DNA of 64,000 nucleotides, from the NCBI GenBank assembly GCA_020886235.1, contig AP025250.1, forward strand, positions 868,001 through 932,000. The letters are read 5' to 3'. The notes under the pieces are model-generated. The model did no database searches and was not told where the DNA came from. It saw nothing but the letters and a program-made list of their open reading frames with translations. Every line of letters starts with the position of its first letter. The first letter of the stretch is position 1. The position numbers and the translations under genes are program-made. Source of the stretch: Candidatus Dependentiae bacterium Noda2021 (GTDB taxonomy: Bacteria > Babelota > Babeliae > Babelales > Vermiphilaceae). Shown here in pieces: positions 8,083-17,746 of the stretch.

Positions 8083-8577
8083 ATGAAAACACTTAGTGTC
8101 TTACTTTGTGCATTTAATAGTATATTGTGCGCCAGCGCAGTGCACTGTGCAGGTGTTACGTGGAAAACAGCATCGGATATTGGCTTTGAAATAAGAAATC
8201 ACGATACGTACCCCATTAGAGTGTACGTGGGCTTGCTGGGCGAACAAGATACCAAGTTTGTGGTAACCACTTTATTTGATGAAGGTGTTGTCGCCGCACG
8301 TCAAGGCAACGTCATTAAAAACCTCCAGATACCATTGGACATTAACAGCGGGGTTTTTGCCATTGTTATTGAATATCAAAATCCCATCACCAAAAAAACC
8401 TATGTTAACTCATACACTATAGCACCGGGCAAAACTATGTTTTTAGCATGGGAAAATAAAAAGCTCAGACCGCAGCAAGGTAAGGGGATATTCCAACCCG
8501 TGACCCAAAGTGGTTTAAGTTTAGCAAAAAATATAACTCAAAAAGATATCCATTTTTTTGCTCAAAAAACGTTGTAA
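8083..8577 (+). CDS. Exported FEIRNHD-family protein, member 4
   Basis: About 164 residues. I prefer the ATG at 8083 to the in-frame TTG at 8077. The signal peptide ends near VHCAG. The mature part is W-K-T-A-SDIGFEIRNHDTYPIRVYV, followed by ARQGNVIKNLQIPLDIN, APGKTMFLAWENKKLRPQQG and VTQSGLSLAKNITQKD. It is very close to member 3 in layout and spaced by about 25 bases, consistent with stepwise tandem duplication. Confidence 0.86.
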   Translation: MKTLSVLLCAFNSILCASAVHCAGVTWKTASDIGFEIRNHDTYPIRVYVGLLGEQDTKFVVTTLFDEGVVAARQGNVIKNLQIPLDINSGVFAIVIEYQNPITKKTYVNSYTIAPGKTMFLAWENKKLRPQQGKGIFQPVTQSGLSLAKNITQKDIHFFAQKTL

Positions 8578-8594
8578 TTATAAAGGAGACATGA

Positions 8595-9125
8595 ATGAAA
8601 AATCTTTGTATAGCTCTAATACTATTGAGCTTTGTAACAATTGAGGCTCAAGAGTGGCAAAGCGCTGAAGACATAGGGTTTGAAATCAGAAACCATGACA
8701 CCTACCCTATTACCGTCACGGTAAGCGATGCCACACTACCTGCGCAAGTATTACCGGCTGCAATTTGGCAAACAACAGTTCCTGGCAAAGGATTTTTAAG
8801 CTTGAGTAGTCTAAAAAAAGCTCTGGACATCAACCGCCCGAGCTATATATTCATCCAATACAAAGATCAAATAAAAGTGTTTGAACCAAAAGTTGGTAAA
8901 ACCTGGTTTGTCGCATGGGAAAATGGCAATTTAAGACCACAGCAAGGACGCAAAGGAAAAACATTATCCGGTTACAGCCTTGCAAACAATGTTACCTCTG
9001 CAGAACTTTTACCTGTTGCTAACCCTAAATTAGCATCGTTACCAAAAGTTGATAATCAACAAAAACCAAAAGCGCAACCTAAGCCAATTTCTGCTCCCGA
9101 TGATGAAGCATACGGCGAACTATAA
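8595..9125 (+). CDS. Exported FEIRNHD-family protein, member 5
   Basis: A 176-residue protein with a signal peptide ending TIEAQ. The mature part is EWQSAEDIGFEIRNHDTYPITV, then VPGKGFLSLSSLKKALDIN, PKVGKTWFVAWENGNLRPQQG and LSGYSLANNVTSAE. A Lys/Pro/Gln-rich tail (QQKPKAQPKPISAP) follows. An AGGAG site lies six bases before the chosen ATG. It is the last gene of the cluster, and a terminator hairpin follows immediately. Confidence 0.87.
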   Translation: MKNLCIALILLSFVTIEAQEWQSAEDIGFEIRNHDTYPITVTVSDATLPAQVLPAAIWQTTVPGKGFLSLSSLKKALDINRPSYIFIQYKDQIKVFEPKVGKTWFVAWENGNLRPQQGRKGKTLSGYSLANNVTSAELLPVANPKLASLPKVDNQQKPKAQPKPISAPDDEAYGEL

Positions 9126-9135
9126 TTGAACATTG

Positions 9136-9164
9136 AGGGTGCGCCAAGGGTGCACCCTTTTTTT
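9136..9164 (+). terminator. Intrinsic terminator
   Basis: AGGGTGC (9136-9142) pairs with GCACCCT (9152-9158), followed by a T run that overlaps the stop codon of the convergent gpsA gene. Confidence 0.8.
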
Positions 9165-10131
9165 ATTGCATAAGTTCATGCAAAAATTGTTTTACTGACT
9201 TATCTTCAAATACCATTTGATAAATACCATGCAAAATAGGTAGATCTAATTCATGTCGCTGGATGAGATGGTACACCGATTTGATCGTTTTGATGCCCTC
9301 AGGAAGAACAGATGTTGGGCTCATATCTATGTTTTGACCCTGTCCCAACATAATTCCCACGGCCACATTTTTGCTGTATTTTCCAAATGCAGTAAGCATA
9401 AGATCACCTATACCAGCAAGCCCATACATAGTTTCTTGGTGCGCACCTAACGCTTGCCCCAGGGTAACAATTTCATTAAAACCACGCGTTGCTAATAATG
9501 CTTTCGTGTTATCTCCACACTCTGCACCATGCAAGATACCTACCCCAACCGCTATACAATTTTTTAGTGCGCCACCTAGTTGCACACCCGTCATATCATG
9601 AGTTTCATGCGTTTTGAAATAGTGATTGCCAAGCATTAAGCTCAGTCGCTGGGCAATATTTTCTTGTGTGGCGGCAAGCGCAACACCGGTACACATGTGC
9701 TGTGCAAGATCTCGGGCAAAACTGGGGCCACTAATAACTGCTTTGTGTGGTATGTATCCTAAAACATCATCTATAATGACACTGGGAAGAAAGAGAGACT
9801 CTTGCTCAATCCCTTTGCTCAAAATTACCCAAATTTGACTCTCATCAACAAAAGGTTTTGCTTTAGTTACAATGGACCGCAAAAAAGGAACTGGTGTAGT
9901 TTCAAATAAAAATTCTGAAAAGGATAACGCTTCTTGCAAACTACTAGTAGGCTCAATGAGTGAGCTGAGCATAACACCAGGCAAGTAGCGCTCATTTACA
10001 CGCGTGTTAGCAATAGTGTGAACAAGTGACGCATCATGGCACCATAATTTAACGGTATAGCCATTGTGCGCTAAGAGTGTTGCAATTGCGGTACCCCACG
10101 CGCCCTCTCCCAGAACCGTCATGTTTTTCAT
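9163..10131 (-). CDS. gpsA: Glycerol-3-phosphate dehydrogenase [NAD(P)+]
   Basis: Makes sn-glycerol-3-phosphate from dihydroxyacetone phosphate for phospholipid synthesis in the cytosol. It has 322 residues, the usual length. The Rossmann signature is VLGEGAWGTAIATLLA (a Glu replaces the usual Gly/Ala at the third position of GxG). Family motifs ISGPSFARD, GGALKNCIAVGVGI with the catalytic Lys, and GLAGIGDLMLT are all present. The start overlaps the stop of uppS by 4 bases (ATGA), so the two are translationally coupled. Confidence 0.96.
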   Translation of the reverse strand: MKNMTVLGEGAWGTAIATLLAHNGYTVKLWCHDASLVHTIANTRVNERYLPGVMLSSLIEPTSSLQEALSFSEFLFETTPVPFLRSIVTKAKPFVDESQIWVILSKGIEQESLFLPSVIIDDVLGYIPHKAVISGPSFARDLAQHMCTGVALAATQENIAQRLSLMLGNHYFKTHETHDMTGVQLGGALKNCIAVGVGILHGAECGDNTKALLATRGFNEIVTLGQALGAHQETMYGLAGIGDLMLTAFGKYSKNVAVGIMLGQGQNIDMSPTSVLPEGIKTIKSVYHLIQRHELDLPILHGIYQMVFEDKSVKQFLHELMQ

Positions 10132-10817
10132 TGCCCAAAATTCCTCTGCGATTTTTTAAAATAGGTTACTGCTTCATGTAAGTGGTGCTCTGTTAATTCA
10201 GGCCAATAACAATCAAGAAAATATAATTCACTATACGCTGCTTGAAACAAAAGAAAGTTGCTTAAGCGTTTTACTTTGCCGGTACGAATAATTAACTCAG
10301 GATCGGGAATATCACCAAGCCACGAATATCGCCTTAAGGCTGATTCATTAATAGAGTTTTCATCGAGCAACCCGTTTTTAACATCGGCAATAAGATGTTT
10401 TACGCTACTGACCAGCTCTTGGCGTGCTCCGTAACAAAATAAGAATGTCAGATATAATGCCGTGCCTTGAGCGGTTTGCTCTTCAATCTGTTGGCAGGCT
10501 GGCAATACATGAGCTGGAAAAAGAGAGCGGTCACCAGCAAATTTAATTGCAATGCCATGTTTTATAAAATGCTCAAGACCTTGATGTGCCTGCTCAATAA
10601 GCAAATCAAATAAATAGTTTTTTTCAATTTCTGGTCTATTAAAATTTTCTAAGGAAAATGAATACAAGGATAGGTAGGATATACCATTTTTCAAACAAAA
10701 ATCTATGGTGAGCTTGACCGATTCAACACCATGACGGTGGCCAATCCATCCCATCATGCCTTGCTGTTTTGCATAGCGGCGATTGCCATCCATAATGCAT
10801 GCTAAATGCTTAATCAT
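10128..10817 (-). CDS. uppS: Isoprenyl transferase (undecaprenyl diphosphate synthase)
   Basis: Condenses isopentenyl diphosphate onto farnesyl diphosphate to make the C55 carrier lipid for peptidoglycan. It has 229 residues, slightly short for the family. The N-terminal CIMDGNRRYAKQQG holds the catalytic Asp and the phosphate-binding loop. SLYSFSLENFNRP, PDPELIIRTGKVKRLSNFLLFQ and SELYFLDCYWPEL match the conserved C-terminal blocks. It is the first gene of a two-gene unit with gpsA. Confidence 0.95.
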   Translation of the reverse strand: MIKHLACIMDGNRRYAKQQGMMGWIGHRHGVESVKLTIDFCLKNGISYLSLYSFSLENFNRPEIEKNYLFDLLIEQAHQGLEHFIKHGIAIKFAGDRSLFPAHVLPACQQIEEQTAQGTALYLTFLFCYGARQELVSSVKHLIADVKNGLLDENSINESALRRYSWLGDIPDPELIIRTGKVKRLSNFLLFQAAYSELYFLDCYWPELTEHHLHEAVTYFKKSQRNFGQ

Positions 10818-10850
10818 AAGCCCGTAACCCTACCCTAAACGTTTACCGCT

Positions 10851-11497
10851 CTACTTAGTTGCGGTCGCTAACACGATGCCGTTGCGTGCATAGTTACGCG
10901 CATGCTGCACTGCATAGTAGATTAAACTCATGCCTGCTGCAAAAATAACACGCTCAGCAAGGGCGATAGGGGTTAATGCTACCCATCCTGAATGGGTCAT
11001 AGGAACTGTGTAAATCCAAATGACCGAACCTACTGCATGGGCAATCAAGGTGCTAGAAAATGCTGTTGCAAAAACTGAACATTTGTTTTTGAGAGAAAAA
11101 GCTAATGGTATGAGCCACAGAGCTGCATAACATACAGCCGCTTGCGGATGAGCAAGATAGAGCGCTGCACTTACCAAAGGAATTACAAAAGACACAAGTT
11201 GTCTCCATTGAGTCCACGCCAGAGAAGCGATCAAGCTTGGCAGACCAACAATTGCTAGCTGCGCAAAGCCCAAGCTGCTACCGAGTGCAAGCTTGAGTAA
11301 AACGCTCAATGCAAAAACAAGTACGGCCCCTGCGCACCGGCAAGATTACCAGCCAACGGTGCAATGATAGGAGCTGCGGTAAAGAATGAGAGATATGAAC
11401 CAAAAATAAAACTTACTTTTAATAATGAGCCTATCTTGAGTACACTAGTAAAAAGTAGGGCTTTAACAGCGGAAGAAAAATTGGTTGATACTTTCAT
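10851..11497 (-). pseudogene. Polytopic membrane protein, disrupted by a frameshift
   Basis: Two overlapping frames together encode one protein of about 213 residues. The 5' frame (11497-11306) ends LAGNLAGAQG then drifts to a stop. The other frame, read upstream of its TTG at 11309, gives AGAVLVFALSVLLKLALG and continues as a hydrophobic protein to 10851. One missing base near 11325-11338, beside a four-base C/G run, would restore continuity. About six membrane segments are apparent. I cannot name the family; a small-molecule uptake or S-component-like protein is possible. The TTGA overlap could alternatively reflect real coupled translation of two halves. Confidence 0.6.
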
Positions 11498-11590
11498 GTA
11501 TTTGCTCAGGTTTAAATTGATTAAAAACTGTACAATTATAGGTTACTCGCAAACTAGGATGTTATCAACAGTAGTATAAGGAAAATACCT

Positions 11591-12271
11591 ATGAAATACC
11601 GCGCTATTATATTTGATATGGATGGCACTATCGTTAATACAGAACATCTTTGGCATAAGGCAACGGCAACCTTAATCGCAAAACGAGGCATTTCCTTATC
11701 GGCACAAGATCAGCAGACCCTGCACCAACAATTAAGCGGTCTTGATGTGTATCAAAGCTGTGCCGTCATAAAACAACTTATTAGTTCTACCGAATCAGTA
11801 ACCGAACTTATTGCAGAAAAAACTGCTCTAGCCCTTTCATTTTATCAAGAAAACATAGCCTTTATAGATGGATTTATTGATTTTCATCACAAAGCTACCC
11901 AGTTAAAATTGAAATTAGGCGTCGCCACTAATGCTAACGATGCTACCCTTTTATTAACTAAAAAATATTTATCCCTCGACTCATTTTTTGGCAACCATTT
12001 GTATGGCATATCTTCAGTGAGTAATGTAGGAAAACCTAATCCAGCAATCTATCTTCATGCTGCGCAGCAATTACAGGTAGAACCTCGTCAGTGCATTGCA
12101 ATTGAAGATTCGGCAAACGGTATTAAAGCCGCTAAAAATGCTGGAATGTTATGTATTGGAATAACAACCAGCGGCAATCCGCATCAAACCCAACATGCGG
12201 ATATTATTGTTGATACGTATAATCGTATTGACTTGCGGAGGCTCCTTGAGTTACCGATTGAAGAATTATAG
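11591..12271 (+). CDS. HAD superfamily hydrolase (beta-phosphoglucomutase/phosphatase-like, subfamily IA)
   Basis: A 226-residue cytosolic enzyme with complete HAD motifs: IIFDMDGTIVNTE (motif I, both Asp present), VATNAND (motif II), KPNPAIYLHAA (motif III Lys) and AIEDSANGIKAAKNAGM (motif IV). The helical cap domain between residues about 15 and 85 places it in subfamily IA. Substrate cannot be read from sequence; small phosphosugars are typical. It is unrelated in detail to the exported DxH HAD proteins at 2.4-4.9 kb. Confidence 0.9.
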   Translation: MKYRAIIFDMDGTIVNTEHLWHKATATLIAKRGISLSAQDQQTLHQQLSGLDVYQSCAVIKQLISSTESVTELIAEKTALALSFYQENIAFIDGFIDFHHKATQLKLKLGVATNANDATLLLTKKYLSLDSFFGNHLYGISSVSNVGKPNPAIYLHAAQQLQVEPRQCIAIEDSANGIKAAKNAGMLCIGITTSGNPHQTQHADIIVDTYNRIDLRRLLELPIEEL

Positions 12272-12502
12272 TTTTGAAACATGCACAAATCACTTGTTTT
12301 TTATACTATTTTTATTAATTTATAAAAACTTTTGTAATCAAAATTTTCTCATGGAGCAATTATGTATTGCGATATATTAATTGAGGAACCCCCTCTGGCC
12401 GCCTTTTATTTCGTCTATTGTATTCAGTAGTAGCAACAACGTTACCAAATTGGGTACATAGTAATTATCTGCCTAGATATTCTAAAAAAGGAGCAGATAA
12501 TA

Positions 12503-13897
12503 ATGTTTAGCATGTCTGCGCTCTTCATTAATATGTCATTATTCATTTTTATTACGCCCATCATTCATTGGTTCAAAAAAAGGAAATCTCATCATAGTAC
12601 CCACAGTCATAATCAACTTGGTTTTCTTTCTATAGCAGCAACATTAATTGCAACCGAACTTGGCGCGAGCCTTTTATTAGGGTCTTCCCAAGAATCATTG
12701 TACACAGCTTTTTATGGGCTTTTTTACATTGTTGGAATCAGTATCGGGTATGTGATTTTAGGAAGTGGTCTTGCCTCACGTATGAGAGCTTTACAATGCA
12801 GCACCTCAGCTCAATTACTTGAACTTAAGTACCAATCATCTGCACTTAAAAAACTTGCTTCCTGTCTTTCTATGATGATCTTGTATGCATTTTTAGTCGG
12901 GGAACTTATCGCAACCAAAACATTGCTGCAAGGATTAGGGCTAGAAAGCGAACTTATGTTTATTGGGTTATGGTCGCTTTTGATTATTTATTGTTTGGTA
13001 GGTGGCCTTGGTCGCATTGGTATCTCTAATTTTGCGCAGCTTGGTTATTTTGCCGTGGTGTTTTGTGGTATTTTTATTTATTGCATTTTCAAAGAACCCC
13101 CGTCTTTGCCCGTGCTCGGCAATTTTATCGCGGAATATAAACCAGCCCATTTTTCCCATCTTAATATTTTTTCTTTACTCATGACCTTGTTCACTACCAT
13201 TATTTATTGCATTAGTGAACAAGATGTAAGCCATCCACTTTTTGCAAAATCATCACGCATAATCCAACTTGCCTCCACGCTGGGTGCTAGTTTATTTATG
13301 ATATTTTTTTCCATAATGCCCTTATACTTTGGGTGCCAAGCGCAACAATTGCAGCTAACGATGCCTGAGGGATTAAGTCCCATAATACCTGTCATACAGT
13401 ACTTAACTAATGATTTTGTCGTGATACTCATGTTGTTTGGCATCATTATTGCTATCATAGCGACATTTGATTACCTTCTTTCATCAATTAGCTCTTATTG
13501 GACAGAAGAATTCGAATTGCCCCCGTTGCTTAAAAATCATCCCAACAAAATCGAATTTATCACTGCATTTAATGGATTTGCGATTATGGCTTTTAGTTAT
13601 TTAGTTTCAACTGATTTAATGAGTATTTTTAACGTTAGTTTCGAGTTGTATACCTGCATACTCTTAGTTCCGTTGTTTTTTGCTTACATAAAAAAAGACG
13701 TTAAGCGCGGTGCTGCCTGGGGTGCCGTCGGAGCCGGTATTGCAAGCTTTATACTGTTTAATGGATTTATTACGACCACTGAAAAAGAAGTAGCCCATAT
13801 TATTATTTCTGGGTTAGGATATATCATTGGCTATATGATAGCTGATGTCCGTGGCCAAAAAAAGACACGGCCTATGCTCAGCATGATTCGCAATTGA
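12503..13897 (+). CDS. Sodium:solute symporter family protein, paralogue 1
   Basis: A 464-residue inner-membrane protein with about 12-13 membrane segments and the SSS family layout. The first helix is followed by LSIAATLIATELGASLLLG, where SSS transporters form the substrate/Na+ site, then by the conserved repeat around SAQLLELKYQSSALKKLAS and VGGLGRIGISNFAQLGYF. It is paralogous to the gene at 19455 (compare TAQLFETQYKSPALKKIAS). A His-containing N-terminal loop (KSHHSTHSHN) precedes the core. AAGGAG lies nine bases before the start. The substrate is unknown. Confidence 0.88.
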   Translation: MFSMSALFINMSLFIFITPIIHWFKKRKSHHSTHSHNQLGFLSIAATLIATELGASLLLGSSQESLYTAFYGLFYIVGISIGYVILGSGLASRMRALQCSTSAQLLELKYQSSALKKLASCLSMMILYAFLVGELIATKTLLQGLGLESELMFIGLWSLLIIYCLVGGLGRIGISNFAQLGYFAVVFCGIFIYCIFKEPPSLPVLGNFIAEYKPAHFSHLNIFSLLMTLFTTIIYCISEQDVSHPLFAKSSRIIQLASTLGASLFMIFFSIMPLYFGCQAQQLQLTMPEGLSPIIPVIQYLTNDFVVILMLFGIIIAIIATFDYLLSSISSYWTEEFELPPLLKNHPNKIEFITAFNGFAIMAFSYLVSTDLMSIFNVSFELYTCILLVPLFFAYIKKDVKRGAAWGAVGAGIASFILFNGFITTTEKEVAHIIISGLGYIIGYMIADVRGQKKTRPMLSMIRN

Positions 13898-13915
13898 TTA
13901 AGCAAAGGGGCGGTA

Positions 13916-14812
13916 ATGAATATTGTTATGTTGATCATTTTTATTTTTATAAGCGCAATCAAGTCATCAGCTTTTGAATTAATACCCGTGCCCAGCCATA
14001 ATACTCCTAATCATGCTACAACTATTATTGCTAACCTAGTAGGAGGCTCTGCAGTATGCATACTTACTAGCTGGACTTTTTCATTTACTAAAAAAAAGAT
14101 AGCTCGTTGGTACCAACAGGCACGACTATGTGCACGCTTTAAAAATAAGCGCCACATGCAAGATATATATGATGAAATTATTTTAAAAAAAATCGCCTTA
14201 CAAGCAAGTCACTATTCTGATGATAACGAGCAATCATGTATTATAGATCGTCTTCTTAAGCACTATAAGCCACGTGCGCATTCACATACAGTTCAAGGAT
14301 TTAAAGAGATAGCAATTACCTACACAAAATCAATCTCTCATGCCCAGGGGCTTAATACAATGACACGTTATTTGTTACCATTTATAGTGCATCATGAACG
14401 CTTAAATGGAACGACGATTGAAGCTATGCTAGCTACTGACCCAGAATTTGCCCAGGGGTTGCCTGAGGATAAAGAAGACCTGGTAGAATTTCTTTTGCGC
14501 AATGCACAAGAGGTAATTACACAATGGGGTGCTCAGAAACATATTTTAAAAATGGCGGTTTTCCATGCCATAAAAAGAAATCAATTTGATCTTAAAGATG
14601 CCGAAAATTATCTTGCCTACCATGCAGGCGCACAAAAAAATAGTCTACAGTTTCCTGTTGATGCACATGCGATCCGCCAACAACAACTCATGTTAAGCTA
14701 CTTAAGTCCTAACCACTATTCAAATCCGCAGACCACGGTACAAGAACATATTCATGATCTTCAAACCAGATTTTTAAACCAAGAAGAGATTGAATTTCTA
14801 GCATTGCAATAA
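13916..14812 (+). CDS. Membrane-anchored or exported protein of unknown function
   Basis: A 298-residue protein. A hydrophobic N-terminal segment (cleavage near KSSAF) is followed by a second hydrophobic stretch (about residues 35-58) and then a long, mostly helical, charged region beginning KKKIARWYQQARLCARFKNKRH. No family is recognised. It starts 18 bases after the symporter with a GGGGCGG-type site, so it is probably cotranscribed. Confidence 0.75.
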   Translation: MNIVMLIIFIFISAIKSSAFELIPVPSHNTPNHATTIIANLVGGSAVCILTSWTFSFTKKKIARWYQQARLCARFKNKRHMQDIYDEIILKKIALQASHYSDDNEQSCIIDRLLKHYKPRAHSHTVQGFKEIAITYTKSISHAQGLNTMTRYLLPFIVHHERLNGTTIEAMLATDPEFAQGLPEDKEDLVEFLLRNAQEVITQWGAQKHILKMAVFHAIKRNQFDLKDAENYLAYHAGAQKNSLQFPVDAHAIRQQQLMLSYLSPNHYSNPQTTVQEHIHDLQTRFLNQEEIEFLALQ

Positions 14813-14844
14813 TATGGTTTGATATAGTCAGGCCGAGGTTTGCT

Positions 14845-16736
14845 ATGAAAAAAATAATCTTGTTGTGCAGTTTATTATATCTACCATGCATATTTGGCAT
14901 GGCCACGGATTTAGAAATTCCTAATAATGGAGAAGTTAACTTATTACCAACACCTCAAGATGGTGATCTTGACGTTGAATTTGGAATATTTAATTTTAAT
15001 GCAGGGACAATTACCACCGATTTTGGTTTTTTCAGCTCAAATAGTGCAAATGCTGCTGCTATACAAGTTGATGGCAACATTATTGCAGCAGGTAGCGCAT
15101 TTAATAGTAGCCAAACAGGGCCTACCTCTTTTGCTCTTGCACGATTTTTTACCAATGGAACCCTTGATAGAACATTTTATCAATCAGGGAGTGTGCAAAC
15201 ACCCGGCCAAGTTATCACCAATTTTGGGGGACTGATGATCAATGCACGTGTGTAAATCTACAACCGAACGGAATTATTGTGGCAGGCGGTTTTACTAACG
15301 TGAATAATTTATACCAATTTGCACTCGCATTTTATCAAAAGGATGGCAGTACCGTGCCATTCATTGGCAATAATGGATTAGTTATTACTCCTTCATTTTC
15401 AGTAAATTCAAATGATCAAGCGCGCGCCCTTGTTCTTGAATTTAATGGTAGAATAGTGTTAGCAGGAACCACGGTAGATGCTAATGGCCAGGCTTTTATT
15501 GCCGTTGCGCGTTACAATCCTGATGGGACATTAGATGCAACGTTTGGAGTTGGCGGACAAGTTATTGTACCATCATTGTCAGCTGGCTCACAAGATAGAG
15601 CATTTGCCGTGGCTCTCGATCAAAGCAATAGAATAGTGGTAGGCGGCACGACCCGCAATGCAATCGGCAACACCGCATTTGCAGTGGTAAGACTCACCAG
15701 CACCGGCGCTCTTGATGTAACATTTAACCCGCTTGCCATTGGTAGTCCTGCAGGGACAGTTACGCAGCAATTTGATGCAAGTACTAATCTTTTAAGCTCA
15801 TTATTAATTCAGCCTGATGGATTAATTTTAACAGGAGGAACTTCAAACCAAAGTGGTATTGGAACTGATTTTGCGTTTGCTCGCTTTTTAGATGACGGAT
15901 CTTTAGATCCTAATTTTAATCAGCAAGGCACCTTAATTATTGCGCTAACTAATACAGAAAATATTTTAACCTGTATGGCGTTGCAATCTGATGGAAAAAT
16001 AATCGCCTGTGGATCAAATGGGGTAGAAGATGTTAACAAAAAATTTTTAGTAAGCCGCTTTACCGCCGACGGAACGCTGGACACTGTGTCGTTTAACCCG
16101 CTCAATCTGCCTAATATTTTTATTTTTCCTCAATTTAACAATGCAGATCCGTTTGCCGTTAATCCATTTATAATTCCCGATTTTAATATACTTCCCCTTA
16201 TAGACATAGACAATTTTTTAACTGATCAAGGTTTTACCATTGCACCAATATTTGACCAAAATAATCCACGCGCTTTTGCAGGATTTACCATCACTCCTAT
16301 TTTTGGTACCAATGATCAAATTAATGCAGTAGCACTGCAAGCTGATGGCCGCATTGTCACTGCAGGTCAAGCACGCGCATTAAATTCTAATGGCTCAGTA
16401 TTTGCACTCGCGCGTTATTTAGACGACACGCCGTTGGTACCAGTCACCATTTTAAGCCCTAATTCTGACCAAGTGATAACTACGACGGGATTGTCCGGCC
16501 CTGCATTTATTGGTACCGCACAAAATCCGTCAAACATTGCACTCTATTTTAGTGGTCCGACAGGTGTGTTATTAGGAACTACAACTACAATCCCCGGTCT
16601 AAATCTGTGGGTTATATCAGGCGTGACGGGCCTTGAAGAAGGTGATAATCAAATCCAAGCAGTTGCAAATTATAGAGATGGTCAGGTAAGCATGATTTCA
16701 GATACCGTTGTAATAAAAGCGGTCACGATTGGGTAA
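14845..16736 (+). pseudogene. Exported delta-60 repeat protein, frameshifted
   Basis: A signal peptide (ending IFGMA) leads into about seven delta-60-type repeats. Each has the form 'ALQxDGxIhhAGxx ... FAhARahxDGTLDxxF', for example VALQADGRIVTAGQ and FAFARFLDDGSLDPNF. Such repeats form beta-propeller-like surfaces. The reading frame breaks at a run of five G (15226-15230). Adding one G joins NFGG to TDDQCTCVNLQPNG, which completes repeat 2, and gives one protein of about 630 residues. After the repeats comes a C-terminal beta-sandwich-like segment (PVTILSPNSDQ...). The two open frames are 14845-15255 and 15279-16736. Confidence 0.85.
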
Positions 16737-16755
16737 CTAATTTGCGCATGCTTTC

Positions 16756-16783
16756 TAGACAATGCGAATATTAAACCTATAAT
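16756..16783 (+). promoter_or_regulatory. Predicted sigma70-type promoter
   Basis: TAGACA, a 16-base spacer and a perfect TATAAT, 58 bases upstream of the start at 16842. Confidence 0.5.
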
Positions 16784-16841
16784 AGTGCAACAACATAACC
16801 AATAGTTACCTACTCAAAATTGATTTCTAGAAAGGTTCTGC

Positions 16842-17621
16842 ATGCGCTATATAGTTTTGATCTTACTTACCACCTTGCTTAATTCTCAATCTATGGATCG
16901 CGTTAAAGAAAAATGGTCCCAAATGACTGAGCGTATTCATACCATTGATTTTTCTCGTGTCACGAGTGTTTTCAACAAAGACGCATGCTTTGATAAGCTC
17001 AATTCTTTAAGTACCACATTCCATAATGGTCTCAATCGATTTGTCGAGTTGACCGTGCGCAATGATAATTACACCACCAAAGAAAAGACTATCATTGGTG
17101 CCGGTTCCGTAGGCGCGATTGCATCTCTGTGTGGTGCTACATATTTATTAAAAAAATCACGTGTATTGAAAAAAGCTGCACTAGATAAACAGACCGATCT
17201 TGAAACCATCGAGAAAAATACACGAAATGAATTGTCCACCTTAACAGTTGATATGGAAATTGGCTACACCGTCAACGGAGCGCTTAACAATTTACGGTCC
17301 AAAAACCCTACATCATCAGTCGATTTCATGGAAGGCCTTGATGCAATTCGTGATAATTTGAGAGATTTTACTCCACAAGCATTGTCTGGCAATGAAGATT
17401 TTAAAGCACAATGTGAAGCTGCTTTAGATAAAAAGGCAATCGAAATTGTTGAGATCATGCAAACTCATTCTAAGCCAAATTACCAGCATGCTGTTACTAA
17501 AGTATTGTATGAATCACAAGCACAGTATTCGCAAAATCGTTTGAAATTTTTCAATGCTTCACATAATTTGGAAAATATTCAAAACTCATTAAACAAACAA
17601 AAACCATCTCAAGAAGCTTAA
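16842..17621 (+). CDS. Exported protein with an internal membrane helix and helical C-terminus
   Basis: A 259-residue protein. The short signal peptide is MRYIVLILLTTLLNSQS. A soluble segment follows, then a membrane helix (about residues 85-102, IIGAGSVGAIASLCGATYLL) flanked by Lys, then a long helical region. It ends with PSQEA, a terminus shared with the next gene (TQEA). No family is recognised. It is a single-gene unit bounded by a promoter and a strong terminator. Confidence 0.82.
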   Translation: MRYIVLILLTTLLNSQSMDRVKEKWSQMTERIHTIDFSRVTSVFNKDACFDKLNSLSTTFHNGLNRFVELTVRNDNYTTKEKTIIGAGSVGAIASLCGATYLLKKSRVLKKAALDKQTDLETIEKNTRNELSTLTVDMEIGYTVNGALNNLRSKNPTSSVDFMEGLDAIRDNLRDFTPQALSGNEDFKAQCEAALDKKAIEIVEIMQTHSKPNYQHAVTKVLYESQAQYSQNRLKFFNASHNLENIQNSLNKQKPSQEA

Positions 17622-17638
17622 GCTGGTATCTTTCATAA

Positions 17639-17669
17639 AGCCGGCAGATTTGCTGCCGGCTTTTATTTT
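17639..17669 (+). terminator. Intrinsic terminator
   Basis: AGCCGGCAG (17639-17647) pairs perfectly with CTGCCGGCT (17653-17661) around a 5-base loop, followed by a T-rich tail. Confidence 0.88.
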
Positions 17670-17674
17670 AACAA

Positions 17675-17702
17675 TTGATTTTTCTGCCAATGCAACTAAA
17701 CT
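17675..17702 (+). promoter_or_regulatory. Predicted sigma70-type promoter
   Basis: TTGATT, a 16-base spacer and TAAACT, directly after the terminator and 45 bases before the start of the next gene. Confidence 0.4.
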
Positions 17703-17746
17703 GCCCCACATAACTCAAGCTTTTGTTTCTCACTAAAAAAGGAGTT

